From positions 3,213 to 67,212 of the forward strand of contig JBGTHP010000002.1 in the NCBI GenBank assembly GCA_041746105.1: 64,000 nucleotides of DNA, read 5' to 3'. Each line of letters starts with the position of its first letter. Positions within the stretch are counted from its first letter, which is position 1. Source of the DNA: JBFHRE01 sp041746105. Lineage in GTDB: Bacteria > Actinomycetota > Acidimicrobiia > Spongiisociales > ZC4RG35. Position numbers and translations under genes: made by a program. Of the stretch, positions 52,469 through 61,250 are shown piece by piece. The notes beneath the pieces were generated by a model that worked only from the letters and a program-made list of their open reading frames with translations, did no database searches and was not told the origin of the DNA.

Positions 52469-53719
52469 TCAGGCGGAGGTCGCCGTTGCCAGCTCGTGTG
52501 GGAGCTGGCGTGGACGCATGAGGCCGACCTCGAAACACGCACCACCCGATTTGGAGGGACGGTAGGTGACGGTGCCTCCCATCGCCTCTACCAACCGTTT
52601 CACGATCGGCAGTCCCAGCCCGTATCCGCTCGAAACCGAGCGTTCGTCAGCCCTGGTGAATTCGTTGAACATCTCGTCGACGTGGTCTTCTGGAACGCCC
52701 CGTCCGTTGTCGCTGACGGCGATTCGAACTGTTTCCTCATCGTTCTGTGCAGCGATCACGATCTGATTGCCGCCGTACTTGACGGCGTTCTCGAACAGGT
52801 TGCGCAGAATTTGGACCAATCGGTGCGGGTTGGCCACAACCCTGATGTCCGCTGGAATCTCGAGCTTGACCGTGTGTTTGTCAGCCACCATCTTGAGCAT
52901 GCTCTCGACCGTTCCCAGGAGTTCGATCGGTGAACTCTCGACCTTGAGGGCTCCGGCCTCCGATCGCATGAAAACCAGAAAGTCGTCGGCGAGCGCGGAC
53001 AGATGCTCGGCCTGGAACGCGATCGTGTGGATGAACTCTGCCGTTTCGGCCTCGCTCAACGATTCTCTTTCGGTTTCGAGGAGTTCGGCGAAGCCGCGAA
53101 TCGTTGTCAGCGGAGTCCTCAATTCGTGACTCATCATGGCGATGGTCCGCTGTTTGAACTCTGTCGCGTGGGTTTCGGCATTGGCCGCGGCAGCCAGTTG
53201 GATCGACGCCGATGTCAGCCGGTAACTCAGCGGGAGGATCAGTGCCGGGAGAAGGCCCAAACCGAGCCAGACGGCGATCTGACCCAGCATGGGGTGGTCG
53301 CCGACGGCGCTTCCCGGGATCGGCGGGATGACGTCGTTCATGTAGGCGCCAAGCGCGGCCGCCCCGATGCCGACACTGAATACCGCCTTCTTCAGCGGCA
53401 GCACCAGCAGGGTCGCCGCCATCACTCCGCCGACGAGAGGCGTAAGATAGAAAGGCGAGATTCCGAGCGAGGTGCCGACGATCGGAGGTATCAGGACGTC
53501 GATCACACTGTCGGCCAACCGCAGATTCGGCGCTCTCAGCCCCCGAATACCGAGCAGGCCTCGCACCACCAAGAAGATCAGCATCAACAACCCGACCGTG
53601 GATTCGGCTCCGCCCGCCAGACCAAGCAGAAGCGCCGTGAGCGGCTGGACGATTATCCTGGCCCAGGCAATTATTCGAACGGTGTCTCGGTTGGCGGCGC
53701 GCGGCGGCTCAGCGCTCAT
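52469..53719 (-). CDS. Membrane sensor histidine kinase without an adjacent response regulator
   Basis: The 416-residue protein has five or six membrane segments (about 20-165) that form the whole sensor; no periplasmic domain is seen. The kinase core has MMSHELRTPLTTIRGF with His198, RNLFENAVKYGG (N box), DNGRGVPED (G1) and GYGLGLPIVKRLVEAMGG (G2). ATG 53719 starts 83 bp from the divergent heliorhodopsin ATG. No receiver gene is adjacent; a lone receiver protein lies at 14.5 kb. The lipoprotein gene at 50267-52428 follows on the same strand. Confidence 0.92.
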   Translation of the reverse strand: MSAEPPRAANRDTVRIIAWARIIVQPLTALLLGLAGGAESTVGLLMLIFLVVRGLLGIRGLRAPNLRLADSVIDVLIPPIVGTSLGISPFYLTPLVGGVMAATLLVLPLKKAVFSVGIGAAALGAYMNDVIPPIPGSAVGDHPMLGQIAVWLGLGLLPALILPLSYRLTSASIQLAAAANAETHATEFKQRTIAMMSHELRTPLTTIRGFAELLETERESLSEAETAEFIHTIAFQAEHLSALADDFLVFMRSEAGALKVESSPIELLGTVESMLKMVADKHTVKLEIPADIRVVANPHRLVQILRNLFENAVKYGGNQIVIAAQNDEETVRIAVSDNGRGVPEDHVDEMFNEFTRADERSVSSGYGLGLPIVKRLVEAMGGTVTYRPSKSGGACFEVGLMRPRQLPHELATATSA

Positions 53720-53792
53720 GGGTTCTATGTCGGCACCCTGGGCCCTCGGCTCAAGGCTTCCACAGACCCATCCGTTCGGGTGACCCGCTCCG

Positions 53793-53798
53793 TATAGA
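53793..53798 (+). promoter_or_regulatory. Candidate -10 box of the heliorhodopsin gene (leaderless start)
   Basis: TATAGA lies four bases before ATG 53803, so transcription would begin at about the A of the start codon. No ribosome binding site precedes the ATG. A leaderless mRNA, common in actinobacteria, is therefore likely; no convincing -35 box was seen. Confidence 0.45.
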
Positions 53799-53802
53799 CA
53801 CC

Positions 53803-54576
53803 ATGCATTCAACATCTCAAAGACCGTTCACGCTCGAGCATGGAAAGAAGCTGCGCCGTCTCAACCTGACGATGGTGGTCTTTCACGCAATCCAGGCGGT
53901 CGCGGTTCTGGCGCTGGCCAACGGCTTCTCTCTGCCCGTGACAGGTTCTTTCCTCGAAGGCCCGCCTGGAACCCCGCCCTCCGCTCCTACAACTCTTTTT
54001 GATGTCTCGATCGGAACCGGCGTCGCCGCTTTCCTGATTTTGTCGGCTCTTTTTCACCTCGTGGTCAGCGTTCCACCGTTCTCCGACCGTTATCAGGCAG
54101 GTGTATCGGATGGTCGCAACTATTTCCGGTGGGTCGAGTATTCGCTGTCCTCGTCGCTGATGGTGGTTCTGATCGCGATGATCACCGGAATCGGTGACGT
54201 CGCCGCGTTGGTGGCCCTGGCCGGGGTCAATGCGTCGATGATCTTTTTCGGGGCAGTCCAAGAGAAGTATGAAGGACCTGGAGGGTCGCTGCTGCCGTTC
54301 TGGCTGGGTTCGATCGCCGGAATCATTCCGTGGGTGGCCATCACGATCTATCTGATCTCTCCGGGTAGCCCGGCCGAGCCACCAGGTTTTGTCTACGGGA
54401 TCTTCTTCTCGCTGTTCCTGTTCTTCAATGTTTTTGCCTTGAACATGTGGCTCCAGTACCGGGGCGTCGGCCGCTGGAAGGATTACCTGTTCGGGGAGAG
54501 GGTGTACGTCTGGCTCAGCCTTGGAGCCAAATCGATACTTGCGTGGCAGGTGTTTGCCGGCACCCTCGCCGGGTGA
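53803..54576 (+). CDS. Heliorhodopsin
   Basis: The 257-residue protein has seven membrane segments. Glu112 (RWVEYSLSSSLM) is the counterion position and Lys243 (LSLGAKSILAW) the retinal Schiff-base lysine, with Ser239 four before it. His28 and His85 match the two cytoplasmic-side histidines of characterised heliorhodopsins, and the family's inverted topology with a long N-terminal loop is consistent. It is not a typical type-1 pump: the DTD-type pump motif in helix 3 is absent. It probably acts as a light sensor. It is divergent from a histidine kinase, and converges with the TfoX-like gene by four bases. Confidence 0.93.
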   Translation: MHSTSQRPFTLEHGKKLRRLNLTMVVFHAIQAVAVLALANGFSLPVTGSFLEGPPGTPPSAPTTLFDVSIGTGVAAFLILSALFHLVVSVPPFSDRYQAGVSDGRNYFRWVEYSLSSSLMVVLIAMITGIGDVAALVALAGVNASMIFFGAVQEKYEGPGGSLLPFWLGSIAGIIPWVAITIYLISPGSPAEPPGFVYGIFFSLFLFFNVFALNMWLQYRGVGRWKDYLFGERVYVWLSLGAKSILAWQVFAGTLAG

Positions 54577-54580
54577 AGAC

Positions 54581-54910
54581 CTACTTCTTGGGCAGGCTTT
54601 CGGCGTAGGCCACGCCCTGATCGACCCATCGATTGAATTCGGCCTCGGTCCCGAAACCGTCCGGTGTCACCACCACCCAGCCCCGCATCGGCCTTGCCGA
54701 CAGGTCGAAGATGCGTGCTCCCGGTCGGGCCACCGCCTCGTCGTGAGCGTCTTTCCCTACCCTGACCATTAGCCCGTCGCGGTTGACCCCGACGGCCATG
54801 TTCCCGTTCACCATGAACGCAATGCCGCCGAACATCTCCTTTTCACTGAGCCCGGGGTGTTGGCCGATTCTGGCGCGAATGTCGCCGGCGAGGCGCTCGT
54901 CGTATGACAT
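54581..54910 (-). CDS. TfoX N-terminal domain protein
   Basis: The 109-residue protein is a TfoX/YjbR-like N-terminal domain: EKEMFGGIAFMVNGNMAVGV near residues 25-43, followed by LMVRVGKD and MRGWVVVTPDG. Such small proteins are common in actinobacteria and their role is not defined. The frame starts at ATG 54910. Confidence 0.88.
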   Translation of the reverse strand: MSYDERLAGDIRARIGQHPGLSEKEMFGGIAFMVNGNMAVGVNRDGLMVRVGKDAHDEAVARPGARIFDLSARPMRGWVVVTPDGFGTEAEFNRWVDQGVAYAESLPKK

Positions 54911-54993
54911 GAAACGAGATTACGCGCGGGTTTGAAGCTCGGGGCGGAACCTTCACGGCGGTGACGGCGTCGCAACTGTGAAAGGAGAGATTC

Positions 54994-55107
54994 ATGAAGG
55001 GCATGAGAAACCTCGACGCGTATCGAGTCACCACGGTTCGCATCCGGCCGCGCCAGTGTTGGGCCTGGCGCGCACCCACTCGAGTGCACCTCCGCGCAGC
55101 ATCTTGA
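54994..55107 (+). CDS. Small open reading frame with a strong ribosome binding site
   Basis: ATG 54994 has AAGGAG six bases upstream, one of the best such sites in the window. It encodes 37 residues, rich in Arg, with two Trp and one Cys, ending at TGA 55107. The first residues (MKGMRNLDAYRVT) look like a real start of a protein, while the rest is a basic tail. It may be a genuine micro-protein or the remnant 5' end of a longer gene. Confidence 0.35.
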   Translation: MKGMRNLDAYRVTTVRIRPRQCWAWRAPTRVHLRAAS

Positions 55108-55152
55108 CGGGGCTCCGAACGGGTCGCGGCGCCGAGCGTTCGGGTCAAGTGT

Positions 55153-55980
55153 TTATGGCAACCGGCGCGAGAGCACTTCGCTTTCGAACGTTTCGATGAA
55201 GCGGTCCGGTTCCGAACCCTCGGTGTTGTCGGGCCCCACCACGAGGCGGTCGACTCCGATCCGTCCGTATTCGTCGACCAGGTCGAGGTCTACTTGTCCA
55301 GGTGCTGCCACCGTTATCTCGAGAGGTTCTGATGTTCGGCCCCAGCGGTGGCGCTCTGCCATCAGTTTCGCGACGAGATCCTTGGTTTGGTTGACGTTGG
55401 TGAGCCATCCGAACCAGCCGTTGCCGACTCTGGCCGCACGCTCCAGCGCTCGCGGCGAGTGGCCTCCGACGACGATCGGTGGATGAGGCAACTGGACCGG
55501 TGCCGGACTCTGGACGACGCCGGTGCCGACTGGTTCGTGGCCCGGCCCGACGCTGGTCCCCCAGATCTCGATCAACCTTTCCAGCCCGTCGTCGGTACGA
55601 GATCCGCGTTCTGACATGGGCACGCCGAACGCCGCCAGTTCGGCCTGTAGGTGTCCGACACCCACCCCAACGATCAAGCGTCCGTTCGACAACAGGTCGA
55701 TACTGCTGAGCTGTTTCGCCAACAACACCGGATGTCGCTGCGGTATGACGAGAACCCCTGCGGCCAACCGGACTTTCGATGTCGCGCCGGCCAGATAGGT
55801 GAGGGCGGATAGGGCTTCGAGTCTTGGTTCCTCAGAACCTGGCAGATCCGCCGGCAATGTGATGTGATCGCCGACCCACAACGATTCAAACCCGGCTTCC
55901 TCGGCCGCGATCGACCGCTGGGTGAGTGTCTCCGGCCGGATGCCGGGGCCCCGGTGCAGACCGTATAGACCAAACTTCAT
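55153..55980 (-). CDS. LLM-class F420-dependent oxidoreductase
   Basis: The 275-residue protein is a luciferase-like TIM barrel with FESLWVGDHITLP near residue 35, LSSIDLLSNGRLIVGVGVGHLQAELAAFG and the C-terminal IGVDRLVVGP. LLM enzymes in actinobacteria mostly use F420 or FMN to oxidise or reduce small organic substrates. ATG 55980 is chosen because the barrel begins there; the frame is open to 56055. Substrate unknown. Confidence 0.88.
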   Translation of the reverse strand: MKFGLYGLHRGPGIRPETLTQRSIAAEEAGFESLWVGDHITLPADLPGSEEPRLEALSALTYLAGATSKVRLAAGVLVIPQRHPVLLAKQLSSIDLLSNGRLIVGVGVGHLQAELAAFGVPMSERGSRTDDGLERLIEIWGTSVGPGHEPVGTGVVQSPAPVQLPHPPIVVGGHSPRALERAARVGNGWFGWLTNVNQTKDLVAKLMAERHRWGRTSEPLEITVAAPGQVDLDLVDEYGRIGVDRLVVGPDNTEGSEPDRFIETFESEVLSRRLP

Positions 55981-56292
55981 TGTCGAGGTTCCTCTTTGGC
56001 CTGGTGGCAGGGGATGAGTCATGCAGAGGGCAGGTCTTCCAGCGTACCCAGGCACATCGTGGTGATCGGCTGTGGCGCGCTCTAGCCCCCGACCCGTTTG
56101 CAGACCGTTCCTTCATTTCGTCGAGTGCGATGCCCTTGGCAACGAGGGAGGAGTCGCGTTGGAAACCCCGACTGATCATCCCTCGAAATATCGCCGGAGG
56201 TTCGACGTTGATCGCGGCTCCACCGTCATGGGCAATCGTGGGACGTTTCCCGAGCGGTCTACGCTCGGCCACCCTTCGACCGAGGAGTTCCA

Positions 56293-56676
56293 TTGATCGC
56301 CAATCTGCCGATGCATACCGTCCTGCCCGCCTCCGACCTCGAACGGGCACGGACCTGGTATTCCGAGAAGCTGGGGCTTGAGCCGGTTTCAACGAATCCG
56401 TTCGGTGACCTTCTTTACGAGACGGGTGGTGTTGGTTTTCTTCTGTATCAATCCGACCTGGCCGGGAAAAATGCGGCGAGCGCCGCCGGCTTCAGACTGG
56501 AGAACTTCGACGAAGTCGTTGAATACCTTCGGACCAACGGCGTGGAATTCGAACACGTCGATTTTGGCGAGATGGGAGCAACAATCGACGGGGTGATTGC
56601 CACCCCGGACGGTCAGAAGGCTGCGTGGTTCAAGGACAGCGAAGACAACATCTTCGCCCTTTCAACCGTCCATTGA
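56293..56676 (+). CDS. VOC-family protein
   Basis: The 127-residue protein has the two-module VOC layout: HTVLPASDLERARTWYSEKLGL at the start, LLYETGGVGFLLYQSDLAG, then FEHVDFGEMGATIDG and the metal-binding-type ending AAWFKDSEDNIFALS. The start is TTG 56293. The substrate is unknown. It is divergent from the LLM gene. Confidence 0.85.
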   Translation: MIANLPMHTVLPASDLERARTWYSEKLGLEPVSTNPFGDLLYETGGVGFLLYQSDLAGKNAASAAGFRLENFDEVVEYLRTNGVEFEHVDFGEMGATIDGVIATPDGQKAAWFKDSEDNIFALSTVH

Positions 56677-56924
56677 GCACAGTCCGTTGCTCTGCGACGG
56701 GTGTGCTCATAGAGCTGCCCTGAAGGGCCTTCCTGCGACCTCGATACCGTTCGACCACCACTCTCCGAGACTGAGCTACTTCGAACGCGGCGAACCACCC
56801 GCAAACCCGCTGGAACGAGGCGGAACGGGGGCTGTCGCCGTTGCCGATCTGCCCTATGTACAGAGTCGTCCGATGCCGCAATAATGCCTCGATGCAGTGA
56901 AGGGATCGTAGGGAGGAGCACGAC
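56677..56924. other. Intergenic stretch before the MFS gene
   Basis: About 250 bp between the VOC protein and the MFS gene with no supported gene. The final bases hold the MFS gene's ribosome binding site (TAGGGAGGAG, ending about ten bases before ATG 56925). Confidence 0.4.
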
Positions 56925-58562
56925 ATGGGGTCGACGGGGCAGGGCGGTCGGGGCGGAATCAGATTCCAGCGACCCACCGCGTTTTGGCTGGGTGTGGTCT
57001 CGCTGACCACAGGGACGCTGATGCATCTACCGATGTTCTTTGGAGCGGCCGACATGGGCTACCGGCTCGTCGGCATGCCCGTCGACGGCACGATGATCCT
57101 GGGAATGGGCCTCATTCTGGTGGGTCTAGTCGCAGCTGGGTACGGGCTGATGCCGGACATCGACCCGGCGGAGCGCGCACAGGCGACCCGAATCCAGGTC
57201 AGGACGCTGGACGACGCTCGTCTGAGGAGCCCCCATTTCATGCTGCTGGCCGTTCTGGCAGTGGCCGTTCTGATCGACATCATCAAACCGACGACGCTGG
57301 CCTTCGTGATTCCCGGAATGGCCGAGGAGTACGGGCTCAGGACACCTGGCAATCCCGATGGAACTATTCCAGTTGCCCTTCTCCCTCTGGTCGGGATCGC
57401 CGGGACGGTCATCGGATCGTTCGTCTGGGGGTGGCTGGCGGATCGCATGGGACGAAGGAGCACGATCCTCCTCGCCGCCCTCTTGTTCATCGCCACCGCC
57501 ATATGCGGCTCGATGCCGACGTTCAACTGGAATCTGCTGATGTGCTTCATAATGGGCCTGTCAGTGGGCGGAATGCTCCCGATCGCCTACACCCTCACGG
57601 CCGAGACGATCCCAGCACGGAAACGGGGCGTCCTGATGATCATGATCGGAGGAGACCTATCCCTCGCCTTCTTCGTGACGAGTTGGCTGTCGTCCGTCCT
57701 CCAGCCTCAGTTCGGCTGGCGCATCATGTGGCTGATAGGAGCGCCGTCGGGGCTTCTGCTCATCTTGATGAGCCGTTGGATACCGGAGTCGCCTCGCTTT
57801 TTGATCGCCACCGGCCAGCGGGCGGAAGCCGAGAAGGTGATGGCTCGTTTTGGAGCGGAGATCATCGAGGTCGAAGAGCCCGTCCTGCCCGTGCCGGAGC
57901 GGGCCGCGCCTCGGTACTCGCAGCTCCTGCGGAAGCCGCTAGGGGGCCTCAGTCTCGGAATAGGACTCTACGCTCTCGCCTTTGGACTGGTTCAGTTCGG
58001 ATTCCTGCTCTGGTTGCCAACCAACCTGAGGAATCTCGGCTTCGAGGGCTCCGACGCCGACAGCCTGGTCGCTCGGGCCAGCCTGCTGGGCTTCCCGATC
58101 ACGTTCCTGGTCGCGTTCCTGTACGGCTTCTGGAGCAGCAAGAAGACATTGTTGATCTTCGCCGGGCTCACTTGTGCCACGTTGTTCGGGTTTGTCTTCC
58201 TGGGCGACGGTGTAGCAACCAACCCACTCGTTCTCCAGGCGTTGATCGTGGTGGTGATCATGGGTGTCAGCACTGCGACCACCGATCTCATGCCGACTTA
58301 TGCTGCGGAGGTCTATCCAACGCTGTTACGAGGTCGGGGGAGCGGCTTTGTCGCAGGTGCCAGCAAGGCCGGCGGAGTCCTTGGTATCGGACTGGTGGTC
58401 GCCGCAGTTGCTCCTCCGACGTTCGCCGGCGCAGCGCTTCTCGGGGCGGTGCCAATGGCGATCGCGATCGTCGCCCTCGGCGTCTACGGCGTCGAAACGC
58501 GGCGCAGACGTCTCGAAGAGATATCCGCCGCATTTGGCGGAGAGATCGGGATTTCCGAGTAG
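56925..58562 (+). CDS. Major facilitator superfamily transporter of the sugar/organic acid class
   Basis: The 545-residue protein is longer than the usual MFS by an N-terminal extension with two membrane segments (about 20-75). The core has GWLADRMGRRSTILLAA (motif A), PARKRGVLMIMIGG, and WIPESPRFLIATGQRAEAEKVMARFG, typical of the sugar/aromatic acid:H+ symporter classes; TTDLMPTYAAEVYPTLLRGRGSG is the second-half motif. The substrate is unknown. GGAGG precedes ATG. Confidence 0.87.
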   Translation: MGSTGQGGRGGIRFQRPTAFWLGVVSLTTGTLMHLPMFFGAADMGYRLVGMPVDGTMILGMGLILVGLVAAGYGLMPDIDPAERAQATRIQVRTLDDARLRSPHFMLLAVLAVAVLIDIIKPTTLAFVIPGMAEEYGLRTPGNPDGTIPVALLPLVGIAGTVIGSFVWGWLADRMGRRSTILLAALLFIATAICGSMPTFNWNLLMCFIMGLSVGGMLPIAYTLTAETIPARKRGVLMIMIGGDLSLAFFVTSWLSSVLQPQFGWRIMWLIGAPSGLLLILMSRWIPESPRFLIATGQRAEAEKVMARFGAEIIEVEEPVLPVPERAAPRYSQLLRKPLGGLSLGIGLYALAFGLVQFGFLLWLPTNLRNLGFEGSDADSLVARASLLGFPITFLVAFLYGFWSSKKTLLIFAGLTCATLFGFVFLGDGVATNPLVLQALIVVVIMGVSTATTDLMPTYAAEVYPTLLRGRGSGFVAGASKAGGVLGIGLVVAAVAPPTFAGAALLGAVPMAIAIVALGVYGVETRRRRLEEISAAFGGEIGISE

Positions 58563-58829
58563 TCGGAGCGACCGCTCCTGCCCGTCAGGCCGACAACAAA
58601 CACTCCGCTGGTGCCTCCCGGCGTGATCGGGAGTACAGCCCGGTGGCCATCTCGCAACACGTTCGCTGTGGGTCGCTGTCTACGAGCGGGACGTCTTTGG
58701 GCACCTCTTGAGCGAGGCCCGATGACGGAGAAATCGACCCGGCCGGCCACCAAGGGTGACCCGATCACCCGAGCGAGCAGCGCTCCGACAGCGGCTAGGT
58801 GCGAATGGCATGATGCTCGACGATGTGGT
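58563..58829. other. Intergenic stretch after the MFS gene
   Basis: About 270 bp between the convergent MFS gene and the 58830 membrane protein. It holds no gene I can support. Confidence 0.4.
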
Positions 58830-59507
58830 CTATTCGGCGAGATCGTGGCCGGCATTCACAGTTTGCCCACTTCTCAGAAGGCTGATACCCAGCAGAATCC
58901 AAAGGAGCCCGAAGAGTACGTTGGCCACGATTCCGTAGATCCGGTATCCGTTGATCTGGTCAAGCACGTCGGGGCGAATCACGAGGAACCACACGAATGC
59001 GAAGATCTGGGTGATCCCCATCCCGATGAGAAGACTACGAGCAGGTCTACTCGATGAGTTGGCGTCCCGCTGACCACTCGCGATCAAAATGAGACCCACC
59101 CCCAATAGGGGGGCCAAGAGTGGCGGCCAGACTGCGAGAGTGGCGACGTTTGCCATCGCTGGAACCACGAGTCCGATGAGGGAAAGAACCAAGCCGACGC
59201 CGGCCCTCCGGGCTGCGCCTTTGGTGAGTGCCCATTGTGAGCCGAATAGTCCTGCGGCCATCAATAGAAGTGACGGGCCCTCCATCATCGCGCTCCAGAA
59301 CTCTGGGTCCTGGCCGAGCAGCTCGCCGCCCTCGTTGACCGAGGTCGGACCATGCAGAGCGGTGAAAATAGGCCAGATTGCGATCATGACCGCGCCGCCG
59401 GCGATCATGGCGAGGCTAGGCCAGCGGGGCTGCCGATCGACGATCGGCCGGCCGGTCGGTGTATCCGTCTTTTGGATGATCCGCTCCTTGTCGAGCGATC
59501 CGAACAT
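58830..59507 (-). CDS. Six-helix membrane protein of unknown function
   Basis: The 225-residue protein has about six membrane segments (from about residue 35 to the end), with LAMIAGGAVMIAIWPIFTA, LLLMAAGLFGSQ, VGLVLSLIGLVVPAMANVATLAV, LLIGMGITQIFAFVWFLV and LLWILLGISLLRSG. No known family is recognisable. ATG 59507 has no clear ribosome binding site; a longer start at 59540 is possible. It is the last confident gene before the degraded region. Confidence 0.6.
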   Translation of the reverse strand: MFGSLDKERIIQKTDTPTGRPIVDRQPRWPSLAMIAGGAVMIAIWPIFTALHGPTSVNEGGELLGQDPEFWSAMMEGPSLLLMAAGLFGSQWALTKGAARRAGVGLVLSLIGLVVPAMANVATLAVWPPLLAPLLGVGLILIASGQRDANSSSRPARSLLIGMGITQIFAFVWFLVIRPDVLDQINGYRIYGIVANVLFGLLWILLGISLLRSGQTVNAGHDLAE

Positions 59508-60064
59508 GGAAGAATCGCCGCTTAGGCGGACGCGAGGCACGGAGCCGCAGACAACAGGAACGACAGTTCCGCTACCTTCACGCCGTTCGCCTCTCCTGAG
59601 AGAATAACCGTGACCCGTCCACCGACACCGCTCATAACCGGCAATCTGCTCTGCTCACTGTGATTTGGGAGGGCGGAAAGAGTCGGACGGCGACAGATCG
59701 TGATTCGGCCAGGACTGCCGGGTGCGTCGACGTTGTTGGACGGCCTGCGACTGCGGCGGCTCGATCCGGCAACCCTGGCGCCTCCTACGTAGCCGAGCGA
59801 AGAGCAATTCGCGGCTAGATGGATCGTGGTCAGGGACGGGATCGATCCGTCGACCTCCAGTTTTTCAGACCGGTAGTTTCACCGTCTTGACCTGGGGTTT
59901 CATGTTCGAGATTCCGCGGCGAGTCCGCCTCCCGGCTGAGCTTCAGGCTTGGGAAGCCAGCTTGAGGATGGAGCGCATGGCACGAAGGGCTCGCTTCGCT
60001 TCTGTGACTGTGGGGTCGACCTCTTCGTACTGAGCTTTGTGAACGAGAGGGGTGGCTGAAGTCA
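59508..60064. other. Non-coding 557-bp stretch with tRNA relic
   Basis: No gene is supported here apart from the tRNA-Phe-like relic at 59827-59892. Open frames are composed of Arg, Ser and Pro-rich residues without pattern. Confidence 0.4.
59827..59892 (-). pseudogene. tRNA-Phe-like relic lacking a normal D arm
   Basis: On the minus strand, GGTCAAG (59892-59886) pairs at six of seven positions with CCTGACC (59834-59828), discriminator A. Between them are an anticodon stem CCGGT/ACTGG with loop CTGAAAA (anticodon GAA, tRNA-Phe), a five-base variable loop, and T stem GACGG/CCGTC with loop ATCGATC. Only 12 bases lie between the acceptor and anticodon stems, where 18 or more are needed for a D arm. 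It is a decayed tRNA, possibly an old integration-site copy. Confidence 0.5.
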
Positions 60065-60268
60065 TTGGAGCGTCTTCTGCGTGCTCGAACCAGACCGCTC
60101 GAGCTGCCGGCCAACCCGAGCGTCGGTCGCAATGATCCCTGCCCGTGCGAATCGGGTCTCATGTACAAACGTTGCCACGGCAATTGGCGGGACCACGAAA
60201 AGTGTGAGATATGGATGTCTCCGGGATTGCCGGATAGCGCGCCGGTGGTTTGGCCGATTTCAGGGTGA
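60065..60268 (+). CDS. SEC-C motif mini-protein or fragment
   Basis: The 67-residue frame contains GRNDPCPCESGLMYKRCHG (residues about 21-39), a clear SEC-C zinc-binding motif (CPC...CH). Such motifs occur at the ends of SecA and in many nuclease or ATPase proteins. The start (TTG 60065) is doubtful and the rest is unlike any known domain. It could be the leftover tail of a larger protein. Confidence 0.45.
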   Translation: MERLLRARTRPLELPANPSVGRNDPCPCESGLMYKRCHGNWRDHEKCEIWMSPGLPDSAPVVWPISG

Positions 60269-60460
60269 GATGGCGCGCGTTGTGCGCTGTGAATGTTTGG
60301 GGTGTCGATGTTCGGTGGCTCGTGTCGTCAACATTCGGGCTTCGGAGCCGGAAGGACCGGACGGCCGGCACCGTCCATGACATCGTGTGGCGCAAGCTCC
60401 AGGGGCCCAGAACCAGACCGCGCCAACCGGCGAGGGGGGTGGCCCCTCGCCGGTCGTCGG

Positions 60461-61084
60461 TCAGCTGTTGGTCTCGTACCAGGCTGCCCAGTCGTCGAGG
60501 TTGTCCATGATGAGTTGGGCGCAGTCGGGGGTGCGCGCGTTGGCGCAGTTGGCGGCGGCATAGTCGACCTGCAGCTCGCCGCCCTCGGCGAACACCCTGA
60601 ATGCCTCCCGGAGCTCGGTGTCCTCCGGGTCGCCGGCATCGCAGAGCCCGGCCAGAGTGAGATCGGCCCCCCGAGGACCGAAGCGAAGCAGATAGTTGGT
60701 GATGCCGTGTGCGCCGCCGACGGGCAGGACCACTGCGCCTTCGCCGTCGAGATCACGTCCGAGCCGAGCTGCCACCGCCTCGAGAGCGATTTGGTCGCTG
60801 ACACCTTCGACCAGCACCACCGCACGTGCCGCGGCAAAGTGGCCGCGGCACGTAGCCGGACAGCGCTCGGCGGGCCAGTTCCCTGCGTCTCGAAGGGTCC
60901 ATTTGGACTCCAATGCATTCGGCGGCGAAGCGGGGAGAAAGACTACTCCGAGAGCCCATCTACGGCCTTCCTTGCGCTGCCAAAGGCGACCGAGGACCGA
61001 TCGCGTGCCCGTCGTGTGATCGAATGCCCTAACTGCTCCGCATTCGCTGACACCCGCATCACGACGAGCCCTCGACCGCGACAT
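60461..61084 (-). pseudogene. TOPRIM-domain (OLD-family-like) protein, probably truncated
   Basis: The central part AARAVVLVEGVSDQIALEAVAARLGRDL with the TOPRIM Glu, then VLPVGGAHGITNYLLRFGPRG and LAGLCDAGDPEDTE (Asp pair), is typical of actinobacterial TOPRIM proteins. The first 80 residues of the open frame do not match, and the frame overlaps another fragment (61059-61250), so the 5' end is probably lost or shifted. The last 30 residues are also atypical. A hairpin of 11 bp (60824-60853) lies within it. Confidence 0.55.
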
Positions 61085-61250
61085 GAGCCCGCTCCGTGGT
61101 CACGATATCGATCGGCTCGCTAGTCAGGTCGCTTATCACCTGCCAACGAATCGCAGGATCGGAATTCAACAGCCACTCCATGACTGTCATAGGCTGACCA
61201 GTCCCCTCTGGATCACATGTCGGGTCGTTGTGCTCGTTGGATTCTGGCAT
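61059..61250 (-). pseudogene. N-terminal fragment of a squalene-cyclase-like/prenyltransferase-fold protein
   Basis: About 63 codons: VMEWLLNSDPAIRWQVISDLT...TTERAHVAVEG matches the start of a common actinobacterial squalene cyclase-like protein (WLLxSDPAIRWQV.DLT, followed by ERARVA.EGWG). The frame breaks immediately after EGSS, where the Gly-Trp-Gly should be. Only the N-terminus is left. The identification is from a remembered motif, moderate confidence. Confidence 0.5.
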
